64,000 nt of DNA, taken from the NCBI RefSeq assembly GCF_003719195.1, contig NZ_CP024996.1:5518001-5582000 (forward strand). Direction: 5' to 3'. The translations under genes were made by a program, and so were the position numbers. Source of the DNA: Herbaspirillum rubrisubalbicans. Lineage in GTDB: Bacteria > Pseudomonadota > Gammaproteobacteria > Burkholderiales > Burkholderiaceae_D. The notes under the pieces are model-generated. The model saw nothing but the letters and a program-made list of their open reading frames with translations. It had not been told where the DNA came from and made no database searches. Shown one piece after another: positions 14,902 through 23,627 of this stretch (its first letter is position 1; each line of letters starts with the position of its first letter).

Positions 14902-15231
14902 TTATCCAGCCCTTACCGTCAGCTCACTTTTCACATCGCGCACCCCCTCGACCCCGGCCACCAGCTGCAATGCGTGCTGACCCAGTTCCGTGGTGGGCAC
15001 CGATCCCTTCAAGGTGACCACGCCATCCTTGGTAGTGACCTTGATCTTCATGGCCGAGACTTGCTTGTCCTCCAGCAGCGCCGCCTTGACCTTGGCGGTG
15101 ATGACCGAGTCATCTATATAAGCGCCCGCCTTCTGTGCGCTTGGCGCGTCGGCGGCCTGCACGGTCGGGACGGTGGCGGCGATCAAGAAGCTGGCGGCCA
15201 GCAGGTGGGCAACGAATGGGGTCTTCTTCAT
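14902..15231 (-). CDS. Periplasmic BON-domain protein
   Basis: 109 residues: an N-terminal Sec signal peptide (MKKTPFVAHLLAASFLIAA, cleavage expected after VQA-A) followed by one BON domain of the OsmY type (DDSVITAKVKAALL ... DGVVTLKGSV ... GVRDVKSELTV). BON domains bind phospholipid or envelope components and appear in stress-induced periplasmic proteins. The start at 15231 follows a CCAAGGAG ribosome binding site; the upstream extension to 15264 is not needed. A sigma-54 promoter lies 80 bp upstream, and the sigma-54 activator gene glrR ends 230 bp upstream on the same strand. Confidence 0.85.
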   Translation of the reverse strand: MKKTPFVAHLLAASFLIAATVPTVQAADAPSAQKAGAYIDDSVITAKVKAALLEDKQVSAMKIKVTTKDGVVTLKGSVPTTELGQHALQLVAGVEGVRDVKSELTVRAG

Positions 15232-15310
15232 GGTGTTCTCCTTGGCAATGGATGATCTGGACAATGCTCCGAACGCTGCTTATATGAAGAGCAATTCTTG
15301 CCCGGTTATT

Positions 15311-15326
15311 GGCAAGGCGCGTGCCA
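15311..15326 (-). promoter_or_regulatory. Sigma-54 promoter of the BON-domain gene
   Basis: The minus strand reads TGGCACGCGCCTTGCC. The -24 element TGGCACG and -12 element TTGC match the RpoN consensus in every core position, with correct spacing. Transcription would begin near 15300, giving a leader of about 70 nt before the ATG at 15231. Confidence 0.8.
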
Positions 15327-15413
15327 GCCAGAAAAATCCACAATAAAATCAATGGTTTATTAAATATCGGTGTAATAATCCTTCACCTGATCAGCTAAAA
15401 AACTGACCATTTC

Positions 15414-15431
15414 CGTCGGTTTGCCACGACG
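15414..15431 (-). promoter_or_regulatory. Candidate upstream activator site for GlrR
   Basis: Inverted repeat CGTCG-N8-CGACG, a variant of the TGTC-N10-GACA arrangement known for GlrR/QseF sites in enterics. It is centred about 120 bp upstream of the predicted sigma-54 start, a normal distance for an enhancer. Only one copy was seen, so this is tentative. Confidence 0.4.
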
Positions 15432-15464
15432 CTGCTGCCTCTACCTTCCTGCAAACCCTTGATT

Positions 15465-16847
15465 TCAAACGATTCCACTCTGTCGCTCCAGCGCGACGGG
15501 CTCTTCCCCGCCCCGGAAACGCCTCGGGTCCAGCCCGTTCTTCTGTAGCAGCCGGTAGAACTCGGTGCGGTTGCGATCAGCCAGCCGGGCCGCGTCCGAC
15601 ACATTGCCGTCGGTCAACTTCAGCAGCCGCACCAGGTAATCACGCTCGAACTTCTGCTTGGCTTCCGCATAACGCAGCAGGTCCAGCGTCGGTACCCGCA
15701 GCGCACGCTGGACCAGGGACGCCGGGATCAGCGGCGCGGTCGACAAAGCGCACACCTGTTCCACCACGTTATAGAGCTGGCGCACATTGCCGGGCCAGTG
15801 CGCCAGACTCAACACCTCCAGCGCATCCGGTGCAAACCCGGTCAGGCGCTTGGGATACTTGGCGGCGATGGTCTTGAGGAAGTGATTGGCCAGCAAGGCG
15901 ATATCCTCGCGCCGCTCCTCCAGCGAAGGCAGATTGAGCGCCACCACATTGAGCCGGTAATACAGATCCTGGCGGAATTGGCCCTGCATCATGGCAATCT
16001 CCAGGTCACGATGGGTGGCCGAGATCACCCTGACGTTGACCTCCCCCGACTCATTGGCGCCGACCTGGCGCACGGTCTTCTCCTGCAGCACGCGCAAGAG
16101 CTTGACCTGCAAGGCCGGCGGCATGTCGCCGATCTCATCGAGGAACAGCGTGCCACCATCGGCCGCCTGGAACAGGCCTTCGCGATGTTCGACAGCCCCG
16201 GTGAAAGCACCCTTGACGTGGCCGAACAGCTCGGACTCCAGCAACTGCTCGGGAATGGCGCCGCAATTGACGGCAATGAAGGGCTTGTCGGCCCGCGGGC
16301 TGGCGCGATGGATGGCACGCGCCAGCAACTCCTTGCCGGTGCCGCTCTCGCCACGGATGAGCAGGCTGGCGTCGGATGCCGCCACCAGGCGCGCCTCGGC
16401 CAGCAATTCGTCGATACGCTGGCTGCGGCTGATGATGTCGGCGCGCCAGGCGGCATCGGGCGCCTCCTGGGCCGGGGCGGACAGGCTCAGGGCCTGGGCC
16501 ACCTTGTCCAGCAGCACGTGGCCATCGAAGGGCTTGGTCAGGTAGGCAAAAGCGCCCTGAGTGGTGGCATCGACTGCATCGGGGATGGTGCCGTGGGCGG
16601 TCAGAAGGATCACCGGCAAGGCCGGATAGCGGCTGCGGATCTCGGCAAAGAGCGCCAGGCCATCCATGCCCGGCAGGCGCACATCGGTGATCACCAGCGC
16701 CGGCAGCGAGATGGCCAACTGCGCCAGTGCGGCTTCGGCGCTTTCCACGGCCAGGATGCGGTAACCGCTGGCGTTCAGGCGCAGGGTCAGCAGGCGCAGC
16801 AGGTCGGGATCATCATCGACCAGCAGCAGGGGGGTAGTCTTTCCCAT
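15465..16847 (-). CDS. glrR: Sigma-54 dependent response regulator, GlrR/QseF family
   Basis: 460 residues. Receiver domain at 1-120 with phosphoacceptor D55 and K105; AAA+ domain with Walker A GESGTGKE (166-173), the sigma-54 contact loop GAFTGA (213-218) and Walker B GGTLFLDEIGDM (about 231-242); C-terminal Fis-type helix-turn-helix in NVSDAARLADRNRTEFYRLL. All elements needed to activate RpoN promoters are intact. It is the last gene of glrK-lipoprotein-glrR. In enterics GlrR drives the glmY, glmZ and rpoE sigma-54 promoters; here a sigma-54 promoter sits just downstream, before the BON gene. Confidence 0.88.
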   Translation of the reverse strand: MGKTTPLLLVDDDPDLLRLLTLRLNASGYRILAVESAEAALAQLAISLPALVITDVRLPGMDGLALFAEIRSRYPALPVILLTAHGTIPDAVDATTQGAFAYLTKPFDGHVLLDKVAQALSLSAPAQEAPDAAWRADIISRSQRIDELLAEARLVAASDASLLIRGESGTGKELLARAIHRASPRADKPFIAVNCGAIPEQLLESELFGHVKGAFTGAVEHREGLFQAADGGTLFLDEIGDMPPALQVKLLRVLQEKTVRQVGANESGEVNVRVISATHRDLEIAMMQGQFRQDLYYRLNVVALNLPSLEERREDIALLANHFLKTIAAKYPKRLTGFAPDALEVLSLAHWPGNVRQLYNVVEQVCALSTAPLIPASLVQRALRVPTLDLLRYAEAKQKFERDYLVRLLKLTDGNVSDAARLADRNRTEFYRLLQKNGLDPRRFRGGEEPVALERQSGIV

Positions 16848-16905
16848 CAGGACTCCAGTTCCGGTAAAGGGAACGGCCCCGATGGGCAGGCAGGATGACC
16901 TCAGG

Positions 16906-17406
16906 TCATTTGCCGCTGGCCGGCAGGGTCCGTTCGATGTTCTTGAGCGCTTCGAGCTTGTCGTTGAGCTGATCCACCTTGCGCTGCGCTTCCTTCAGTT
17001 GCACCGAAGACTTCTCGGCACTGTCGGCAACGCGGCGCAGGTCGGAATAATGACCAACCAGCAACTGCACCAGCGGCTTGAGTTTCTCCGCTTCGACGCT
17101 GCGATCGGCCATGACGTTCCATAGCTGCGCTTCGGCCTTGGCCAGATCGATGGCATCGCGGGTCAGCGACAGGGCCATGGCGCGGCGTATATTGGTGGCC
17201 GGGCCTGCTGGATAGGTATTGATCCGCTGCAACTCACGCCCCAGCTCGGCCGGGGTCATCTTGCGCAACTGGGCGTTGTAGGCCAGCAGTTCATCCACGT
17301 TACTGCTGGCCTGGATCAATTGCACGGTGGAAGTCGGCGCCGGCGCTTGCGCCGCGCAGGCAGCCAGCAGCACCGTGCAGGCCAGGATCAGGAGCTTATT
17401 TTTCAT
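16906..17406 (-). CDS. Lipoprotein of the GlrK/GlrR locus (QseG-like position)
   Basis: 166 residues beginning MKNKLLILACTVLLAACAAQ: a lipoprotein signal with lipobox LLAAC. The rest is helical, and the C-terminal 50 residues (SSVQLKEAQRKVDQLNDKLEALKNIERTLP) look like a coiled coil. It overlaps the 3' end of glrK by 11 bp and precedes glrR, the same position as QseG in the enteric glrK-qseG-glrR operon, where QseG is an outer-membrane lipoprotein that interacts with the sensor kinase. Similarity to QseG itself is weak by eye, so the functional link rests on synteny. Confidence 0.75.
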   Translation of the reverse strand: MKNKLLILACTVLLAACAAQAPAPTSTVQLIQASSNVDELLAYNAQLRKMTPAELGRELQRINTYPAGPATNIRRAMALSLTRDAIDLAKAEAQLWNVMADRSVEAEKLKPLVQLLVGHYSDLRRVADSAEKSSVQLKEAQRKVDQLNDKLEALKNIERTLPASGK

Positions 17407-18883
17407 CAGGCAACTCGATTCGGAAATGCGCCCCGCCTTCGCGCGGGACCAGATAGACCTTGCCGCTATGGGCCAGTACGTACTCGCGCACCACCGACAG
17501 TCCGATGCCATTGCCACGGCGCGCGCCCGTGGGCTGGTGCAAGCCCTGGTAGAAGGGTTCGAAGATGCGCGCGGCGTCAGTGGGCGCCACGCCGGGCCCC
17601 TGATCGATGCACTCGACCCGCACCACGCCCGGCCCTTCGGCCAGCAGGAAGCGGATGCAGCCACCCTCGGGGCTGAAACGCACGGCGTTCGAGAGCAGGT
17701 TGGACAACACGATGGCCATCTTCTCGGGATCCACCACCACGGTGCGGGCCGCGCCCTCGATTTCCACCGTCAGCGTGCGCGCCAGCCATTGCAGGCGCTG
17801 GTCGTCGATCACCTTGTGCAGCAGCGCGCGCAGATCCACCGGCACCGGATGGATGCGCTGGGCATCGAAGGAGACTTCGTTATAGCGCAGCAAATCCTCG
17901 ATCTGGGTCTGCAACGATTGCGTATTCTGGCGCAGGATGCGGGCGATCTCGCGCTGATTGTCGTTGAGCTGACCGGCCACGCCATCGTCGAGCAGGGCCG
18001 CGCCTTCACACAAGGCGGCCAGCGGCGTTTTCAATTCATGGGAAACATGACGCAGGAAGCGCGACTTCTCGGCCTCCAGGTCGGCCAGGCGCTGGCGCAG
18101 CCAATCCAGTTGCTGGCCCAGGCGACGGATATCAGCCGGGCCGCGCACCTCGATGGGCTGGTCGAAACGATTGTCGCCCAGGCGCCCGATGGCCTGTTCC
18201 AGCCGCGCCATCGGACGCGACAGCCACAAGCCGAAGCAGAACGCCAGCAACACCGCCAGCACGATGGCCCCCAGCACCTGGGCAGTCAGCAACTGGCGCT
18301 GCTGGTCCAGCGCGGCAGACAGGGCATTGTTGCGACGATCCACCTCGCGCCGGCTCTCCAGGGCAATGCGCTCATTCAAGGCAGGCAGACGGGCGAAGTC
18401 CTGGAACAGCTTGGCCTGTTCACCCTTGTCCTTGCGCGACTCGGCCTCCAGCACACTGGCCGCCTCATCCCCATACAAACTCCACTGACTGAACAGCTCG
18501 CGCGGCGCCATCGGCAGCGAATCGGACAACTCCCCCAGCGCCTGGCGTGCCTGCTCGCGCGCCTCGTTGAAGCGGGCATGGAAGGCCGGATCGTCCAGCA
18601 CCAGGTACTGGCGCGCGCTGCGCTCCATGGCCACGGTACGCTCGGCCAGGCGTTGCGCCGATTCGGTGAGCTGCACCGCCTGGCGCGCAGTCTCGCGACT
18701 GTTGCTCGACATGCGGTCCAGCGTGAACAGGGCATGGATGGAGGTGCCGCTCAAGAGTGCGGCAATGAGCAGGAAGGCGGCCAGCAGCAACTGCCGGAAC
18801 GACAAGCCGAGATAACCGGGCTTGCGTATCGACGGCAAGTGCGGCGAATGGGGCGGATGAGTGTGCTCGATGGCGTTGGACAT
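17396..18883 (-). CDS. glrK: Sensor histidine kinase, GlrK/QseE family
   Basis: 495 residues. TM helices at about 29-50 and 203-222 enclose a helical periplasmic domain; a HAMP linker follows, then HisKA with phosphorylatable H282 in FLRHVSHELKTPL, and the HATPase domain (N box NLLSNAVRFSPEGG, DQGPGV, GNGIGLSVV). It phosphorylates the partner GlrR encoded two genes downstream. A cytoplasmic N-terminal tail of about 25 residues rich in His and Pro precedes TM1. Confidence 0.88.
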   Translation of the reverse strand: MSNAIEHTHPPHSPHLPSIRKPGYLGLSFRQLLLAAFLLIAALLSGTSIHALFTLDRMSSNSRETARQAVQLTESAQRLAERTVAMERSARQYLVLDDPAFHARFNEAREQARQALGELSDSLPMAPRELFSQWSLYGDEAASVLEAESRKDKGEQAKLFQDFARLPALNERIALESRREVDRRNNALSAALDQQRQLLTAQVLGAIVLAVLLAFCFGLWLSRPMARLEQAIGRLGDNRFDQPIEVRGPADIRRLGQQLDWLRQRLADLEAEKSRFLRHVSHELKTPLAALCEGAALLDDGVAGQLNDNQREIARILRQNTQSLQTQIEDLLRYNEVSFDAQRIHPVPVDLRALLHKVIDDQRLQWLARTLTVEIEGAARTVVVDPEKMAIVLSNLLSNAVRFSPEGGCIRFLLAEGPGVVRVECIDQGPGVAPTDAARIFEPFYQGLHQPTGARRGNGIGLSVVREYVLAHSGKVYLVPREGGAHFRIELPDEK

Positions 18884-19022
18884 GCGATTGATCTCGGTCC
18901 CTCAAGACTGGCTTCATTATCCGGACTGGCCGCACAGCGCCATCCGGCCCGTGACATGCCAACAGGAAACGTCGGCCTCCATGTCGCGGGCACACATTGT
19001 AATCATTTGTCGCGCCGTCTGC

Positions 19023-19073
19023 GATGCAACATCGTTTCCAACAAGAAACAATGTTGCATCCAGCCTGGATGCA
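19023..19073. repeat. Two overlapping inverted repeats between the M20 gene and glrK
   Basis: First hairpin: 16-bp arms GATGCAACATCGTTTC (19023-19038) and GAAACAATGTTGCATC (19045-19060) with one mismatch and a 6-nt loop. Second: TGCATCCA (19055-19062) and TGGATGCA (19066-19073), 3-nt loop. They share 19055-19060, so in RNA only one can form at a time. No T-run follows on either strand, so a simple terminator is unlikely; an operator or attenuator for glrK is possible. Confidence 0.6.
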
Positions 19074-19079
19074 GCAGAC

Positions 19080-20324
19080 TCAGTGCTGCGGTCCCAGGAA
19101 GTCCAGCAGCATCAGCGCCACCACCTTGGTGGCCTTCTTCAGGTCATCCAGGGTCAGGTTTTCATCGGCCTGCTTGGCATTGGATTCCATGAGGGTGCGT
19201 GGACCGGCGCCGAACAGCACCACCGGAATCCCTTGTTCGCCATACAGACGGGCATCGGTATAGAGCGCCGAGCCCTGGGTGGTGAGCGTCTCGCCCATGA
19301 CCTGCTGGGCATTGCGCAGCAGGCTTTGCACCAGCTTCTCATGGCCCGGCAGCGGACGCAGTGCTCGCGCCAGCAGCAGGCGGCGGATCTCCACCCGAAT
19401 GCCCGGCCATCCTGCGACCGCATCCTCGATCAACTTGCGCACACCAGCCTCGACCTGCGCCGGATCTTCCTCGGGAATCATGCGGCGGTCCATCTTCAGC
19501 ACCACCTTGCCCGGCACCACATTGGTATTGGTGCCGCCATCGATGCGGCCGACGATCATGGTCGGGTGGCTGATGCCATCAATGGCCGAACGGATTTCCT
19601 TCAAGCCCGGCAGCGCACCATAGATGGCGTTGAGGATGGCGTTGGCCGCCTGCAGCGCATCGTGGCCGGTCTCGGGCATGGACCCGTGGGTAGCGCGACC
19701 ATGCACGGTCACCTCGAACTGCAGGCAGGCATTGTGGGCGGTGACCACGTTGTAGCTGAAACCGGCCGCCAGGACGTAATCCGGGCGCGTCAGCTTCTGT
19801 TCCAGCAGCCAGCCCGGACCGAGCAGGCCACCAAATTCCTCATCGTAGGTAAAGTGCAGCTCCACCGCCCCACGCAGCGGCGCGCCCAGGGCTTCCAGCG
19901 CGCGCGTGGCAAACAGGTAGCTGGCAAAGTCGCTCTTGGAGACCGCCGCCGCCCGCCCATAGATACGGCCATCGACCACCTCGCCGCCATACGGGTCATG
20001 GGTCCAGCCCTCCCCCGGCGGCACCACGTCACCGTGGGCGTTCAAGGCCAGGGTCGGACCGCCCTCGGCATAGGGACGCCGCACGATCAGGTTAGTAATG
20101 CTCTGCATCCCATAGTCCCGCACCTGCTCGGCCGGCACCGGATGCTTCTCGGCATTCCAGCCCCAGGACTGCACCAGCTCGGCCACTGCATCGGCGTGCG
20201 GGGCATTGTTGCCGGGGGGCGTATCGGTGGGGATGCGGATCAACTGCTGCAGAACATCGACCTCTTCCTCGAAATGCTCATCGATCCACGCGCACAGGCG
20301 CTCCGAGAACTGCTGTTTGGACAT
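19080..20324 (-). CDS. M20-family (ArgE/DapE-like) peptidase or deacylase with altered metal site
   Basis: 414 residues from the ATG at 20324, which follows GGAGTCC; a longer start at 20351 is possible. The fold is M20: HGDVVP (H97, D99), general-base region TYDEEFGG (E162, E163) and a dimerisation domain with HGRATHGSMPETGHDALQAA. However, the usual bridging Asp motif GRG-x-x-D-MK reads GRAAAVSKSD, with V128 at the Asp position, and the C-terminal His (AHxxNE) is replaced by ESNAKQADEN. It may use one metal, or another ligand such as D132. The substrate is unknown; the gene stands alone, divergent from an MFS exporter. Confidence 0.8.
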   Translation of the reverse strand: MSKQQFSERLCAWIDEHFEEEVDVLQQLIRIPTDTPPGNNAPHADAVAELVQSWGWNAEKHPVPAEQVRDYGMQSITNLIVRRPYAEGGPTLALNAHGDVVPPGEGWTHDPYGGEVVDGRIYGRAAAVSKSDFASYLFATRALEALGAPLRGAVELHFTYDEEFGGLLGPGWLLEQKLTRPDYVLAAGFSYNVVTAHNACLQFEVTVHGRATHGSMPETGHDALQAANAILNAIYGALPGLKEIRSAIDGISHPTMIVGRIDGGTNTNVVPGKVVLKMDRRMIPEEDPAQVEAGVRKLIEDAVAGWPGIRVEIRRLLLARALRPLPGHEKLVQSLLRNAQQVMGETLTTQGSALYTDARLYGEQGIPVVLFGAGPRTLMESNAKQADENLTLDDLKKATKVVALMLLDFLGPQH

Positions 20325-20553
20325 GCTGAGGACTCCGTGATCAAAAGGCACCGGCCACGCCGGCGCAAACCGCCATCATAGCGCAGCCGCTCGCCACCTG
20401 GCCGCTGCCAGCGCGCCGAGGCGTTCCCCGCTATCATGGTGCGGCTGCCCTGCCGGGTGGCGCAGTTTCCTTCACATTCACCACAACATGCGGCGGCCTG
20501 CCCATCTCTGCAGCAGGCCAGCACGCCTTGCTACGCCAGAACCCGACCCATCC

Positions 20554-21981
20554 ATGTCCTCGCAGCCCTCTTCCTCCGGCGCTCCCGCCCCCCAACCCCA
20601 CATTGTCATTGCCGGCGAAGGCCTGCCGCCCGAACGACGCGGCCGCGCGATCCTGGCGCTGGGCATCGCGGTGGGCCTGGCCACGCTCGACACCGCCATC
20701 GCCAACACCGCCCTGCCGGCCATGGCACTGGACCTCAAGACCACGCCAGCGGCTTCGGTATGGATCGTCACCGCTTACCAGCTGGCGATGATGGTCGCCC
20801 TGCTGCCCTTGGCGGCATTGGGCGAAATCGTCGGCTATCGCCGCATCTATATCTGGGGACTGGTGCTCTTCACGGCGGCCTCGCTGCTGTGTGCGGTGGC
20901 CTGGTCACTGCCCACGCTGGTCATCGCACGCTTCCTGCAGGGACTGGGCGGGGCCGGCATCATGAGCGTCAACACCGCGCTGATCCGCTTCATCTACCCG
21001 ACCCGCTCACTGGGCCGCGGCGTGGGCTTGAATACCCTGATCGTGGCCATCGCCTTCACCGTCGGCCCCTCGGTGGCTTCCGGCATCCTGGCCATCGCGC
21101 CCTGGCCCTGGCTGTTCGCGGTCAACGTACCGCTGGGCGTGGCCGCCGTGATCCTGGCCCTGCCCTCCTTGCCACACACCAAACTGTCCAGCCACGCCTT
21201 CGACCTGCGCAGCGCGGTCCTCAATGCCGCCGCCTTTGGCCTGCTGATTCTGGCCATCGGCGAAGGCGCGCACCAGGCAGAACTCAAGGTGGTGGGACTG
21301 GAATTGGCCGCGGCCATCGTCTGCGGCCTGTTGCTGCTCAAGCGTGAACTGTCGCATCCGGCACCGATGCTGCCGGTAGACCTGTTCCGCCATCCCATGT
21401 TTACGCTCTCGGCCATTACCGCTGTATGTTCCTTTGCAGCACAAGGCTTGGCCTTCGTCTCGCTGCCCTTCTTCTTCCATCATGACCTCGGTCGCAGCCA
21501 GGTCGAGATCGGCCTGCTGATGACACCCTGGCCGGTGGCCGTGGCCATCATGGCGCCGATTGCCGGACGCCTGTCGGATCACTATCCGGTCGGCATCCTG
21601 GGTGGCGTCGGGCTGGCCATCCTGTGCGCCGGCCTGTTGTGGATGACCTTCATGCCGGCCGCCCCCAGCGTATGGGAAATCAGTTGGCGGATGCTGCTCT
21701 GTGGCATGGGCTTCGGCTTCTTCCAGTCACCCAATCTCAAGGCACTCATGACCAGTGCACCACCCCATCGCAGCGGTGGTGCCTCCGGCATCGTGGCCAC
21801 CGCGCGCCTGCTGGGACAAAGCGTGGGCGCCGCCCTGGTGGCCTTGTGCTTCAATCTCTCAGAGACGCATGGATCGCGTCTGGCCCTCGGATTCGGTGCT
21901 GCATTTGCCGGGGTGGCGTGCATTGCCAGCTTCCTGCGTTTGCTAACCAGAAATCCTTATGCCCCGCCGCTGAAAAAATAA
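20554..21981 (+). CDS. MFS multidrug exporter, DHA2 (14-TM, EmrB-like) family
   Basis: 475 residues with about 14 hydrophobic segments. Family motifs include LDTAIANTALPAMALDL in TM1, GYRRIYIWG (motif A region) and GLGGAGIMSVNTALIRFIYP. It is expected to expel drugs or toxic metabolites by proton antiport. The ATG at 20554 gives a natural N-terminus; upstream in-frame codons to 20488 look non-coding. No membrane-fusion partner gene is adjacent. The substrate cannot be told from sequence. Confidence 0.85.
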   Translation: MSSQPSSSGAPAPQPHIVIAGEGLPPERRGRAILALGIAVGLATLDTAIANTALPAMALDLKTTPAASVWIVTAYQLAMMVALLPLAALGEIVGYRRIYIWGLVLFTAASLLCAVAWSLPTLVIARFLQGLGGAGIMSVNTALIRFIYPTRSLGRGVGLNTLIVAIAFTVGPSVASGILAIAPWPWLFAVNVPLGVAAVILALPSLPHTKLSSHAFDLRSAVLNAAAFGLLILAIGEGAHQAELKVVGLELAAAIVCGLLLLKRELSHPAPMLPVDLFRHPMFTLSAITAVCSFAAQGLAFVSLPFFFHHDLGRSQVEIGLLMTPWPVAVAIMAPIAGRLSDHYPVGILGGVGLAILCAGLLWMTFMPAAPSVWEISWRMLLCGMGFGFFQSPNLKALMTSAPPHRSGGASGIVATARLLGQSVGAALVALCFNLSETHGSRLALGFGAAFAGVACIASFLRLLTRNPYAPPLKK

Positions 21982-22311
21982 GTTTTCCTCACCATTGCTC
22001 ACAGCCATCGCAGCACAAATTCTCAGGCGGTGGCTGCCTGCCCCAGCGATTTGTCAGTATTTCTCAGACAAATGCACCAAACATTTTCCCCTCATAAATA
22101 TTAAGGAAAACATTCGTAAATTTCCTTTCCAATCAGGCCTCATTAGGCCTAAAGGAAAACGCATTCTGTTACGATAAAAAAGAGTCGGCCAGCTCATCAA
22201 TGGCAGGCTCTCTGAAGTCAGAGACAACAATACGGGCGTCTATTTCATCAAGGAAATCGAACCGCTTTCAAGAAGTAAAGCAACCAGCGACAGGCAAGAC
22301 CTGAATTCGAT
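21982..22311 (+). other. AT-rich intergenic region upstream of the HD-GYP gene
   Basis: About 330 bp with no gene. It is noticeably more A/T-rich than its surroundings from 22050 to 22190. It contains AGGCCT-CATT-AGGCCT (22135-22150) and the candidate flagellar promoter listed separately at 22150-22177. Confidence 0.5.
22150..22177 (+). promoter_or_regulatory. Candidate FliA (sigma-28) promoter
   Basis: TAAAGGAA, 12-nt spacer, TACGATAA. The sigma-28 consensus is TAAA-N15-GCCGATAA; here TAAA and ACGATAA match, with 16 nt between TAAA and the -10 octamer. It lies about 130 bp before the HD-GYP start. This is a resemblance only. Confidence 0.3.
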
Positions 22312-23532
22312 ATGTTGAAATCCATCGCCTTAGAACAATTACGTTTGGGCATGTATGTCCATTCCATCCCCGGCGGATGGATCAAGCATCCTTTCTGGCG
22401 CAAGTCCTTCAAGATCGAAACCCTGGAAGACTTGCAGACCCTGCGGGAATGTCCCGTGGAAGAAGTCACCATCGACACCGCCAAGGGTCGTGATATCGCC
22501 CCCGAAAACCTGACGGAAGATGACGAAGAGCCCGCAGTCGAACTCAGCCTGGACCACCACGGTGCGCCCACCACGGTCGCAGTGCCCAAGCCGGCCACGC
22601 GCACCGAAACCACCATCGAACGCGAACGCGCGGCGCGCATCATTTCCGCCTCCAAGTCCACCGTGCTCAACATGTTTTCCGAAGCACGCATGGGCAAGGC
22701 GGTGGACGTCAAGGATGCTGCCGAACTGGTCACCGAAATCACCTCTTCCGTGGCGCGCAATGCCGATGCGCTTATCAGCCTGGCGCGCCTGAAGACCACC
22801 GACGACTACACCTATATGCACTCGGTGGCAGTGTGCGCGATGATGATCTCGCTGGCCAACCAGTTGGGCATGACGCCAGAACAGACCAAGCAGGCCGGCA
22901 TGGCCGGGCTGCTGCATGACGTAGGCAAGATGGCCGTACCGCTGGAAATCCTCAACAAACCTGCCAAGCTGACCGAGGAAGAATTCGCCTCGGTGCGCGC
23001 CCACACCGTACACGGCCACGGCATCCTGCAGCAGATCGAAGGCATCGGCGAAGCCGCGCTGGACGTATCGCTGCACCATCACGAAAAGATCGATGGCAGC
23101 GGCTACCCCTTCAATCTCAAGGCCAATGCCATCTCGGTCATGGCCAAGATGGGCGCGGTATGCGACGTCTACGACGCCATCACCTCCAACCGTCCCTACA
23201 AGGCCGGTTGGGATCCGGCCCGCTCAATTCGCCACATGGCCGCCAGCGCCGGGCATTTCGATCCGGTCACCATGGAAGCCTTCGTCAAGGCCATCGGCAT
23301 CTACCCGACCGGCTCCTGCGTGATCCTGCAATCGGGCCGCCTCGGTGTGGTGGTGGACCAGCGCCCGGATCATCTGCTCACGCCCCGCGTCAAGCTGTTC
23401 TACTCCACCACCAACCGTATGCCCCTCAAGCCGGAGATCATCGACCTGACCCACGCCAGCGACCGCATCGTGGCCTACGCCGATCCTGCCAAATGGGGCA
23501 TCCGCAGCCTGCCCAGCATCGACCTGCTCTGA
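22312..23532 (+). CDS. HD-GYP domain cyclic-di-GMP phosphodiesterase with N-terminal DUF3391
   Basis: 406 residues. Residues 1-110 match the DUF3391 pattern (KSIALEQLRLGMYVHSIPGGWIKHPFW). The HD-GYP domain spans about 150-345, with H170, the HD pair in LLHDVGK (H202, D203), HHHEKIDGSGYP (256-266) and the downstream NRPYKAG stretch, so metal ligands and the GYP signature are intact. It should degrade c-di-GMP to pGpG/GMP and favour motility. No signal receiver domain is present. It is transcribed alone; a sigma-28-like promoter may lie upstream. Confidence 0.88.
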   Translation: MLKSIALEQLRLGMYVHSIPGGWIKHPFWRKSFKIETLEDLQTLRECPVEEVTIDTAKGRDIAPENLTEDDEEPAVELSLDHHGAPTTVAVPKPATRTETTIERERAARIISASKSTVLNMFSEARMGKAVDVKDAAELVTEITSSVARNADALISLARLKTTDDYTYMHSVAVCAMMISLANQLGMTPEQTKQAGMAGLLHDVGKMAVPLEILNKPAKLTEEEFASVRAHTVHGHGILQQIEGIGEAALDVSLHHHEKIDGSGYPFNLKANAISVMAKMGAVCDVYDAITSNRPYKAGWDPARSIRHMAASAGHFDPVTMEAFVKAIGIYPTGSCVILQSGRLGVVVDQRPDHLLTPRVKLFYSTTNRMPLKPEIIDLTHASDRIVAYADPAKWGIRSLPSIDLL

Positions 23533-23555
23533 TTGCTCTGATCATTCCGAAGGCA

Positions 23556-23585
23556 TAAAAAAAACGGCGCCATCTTGGGCGCCGT
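23556..23585 (-). terminator. Terminator of the folE-BLUF operon
   Basis: Perfect stem ACGGCGCC (23564-23571) / GGCGCCGT (23578-23585), loop of 6, followed on the minus strand by TTTTTTTT. It lies 40 bp beyond the BLUF stop and 30 bp after the convergent HD-GYP stop. Confidence 0.88.
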
Positions 23586-23627
23586 CTTCATCTGCACCGG
23601 TCGCAATACCGGTCTTGGAAGAATACT

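Noticed and set aside
17327-19192. Long plus-strand open frame opposite the sensor kinase
   Set aside because: Shadow; composition is Gln/His/Arg-rich and the kinase on the other strand is complete.
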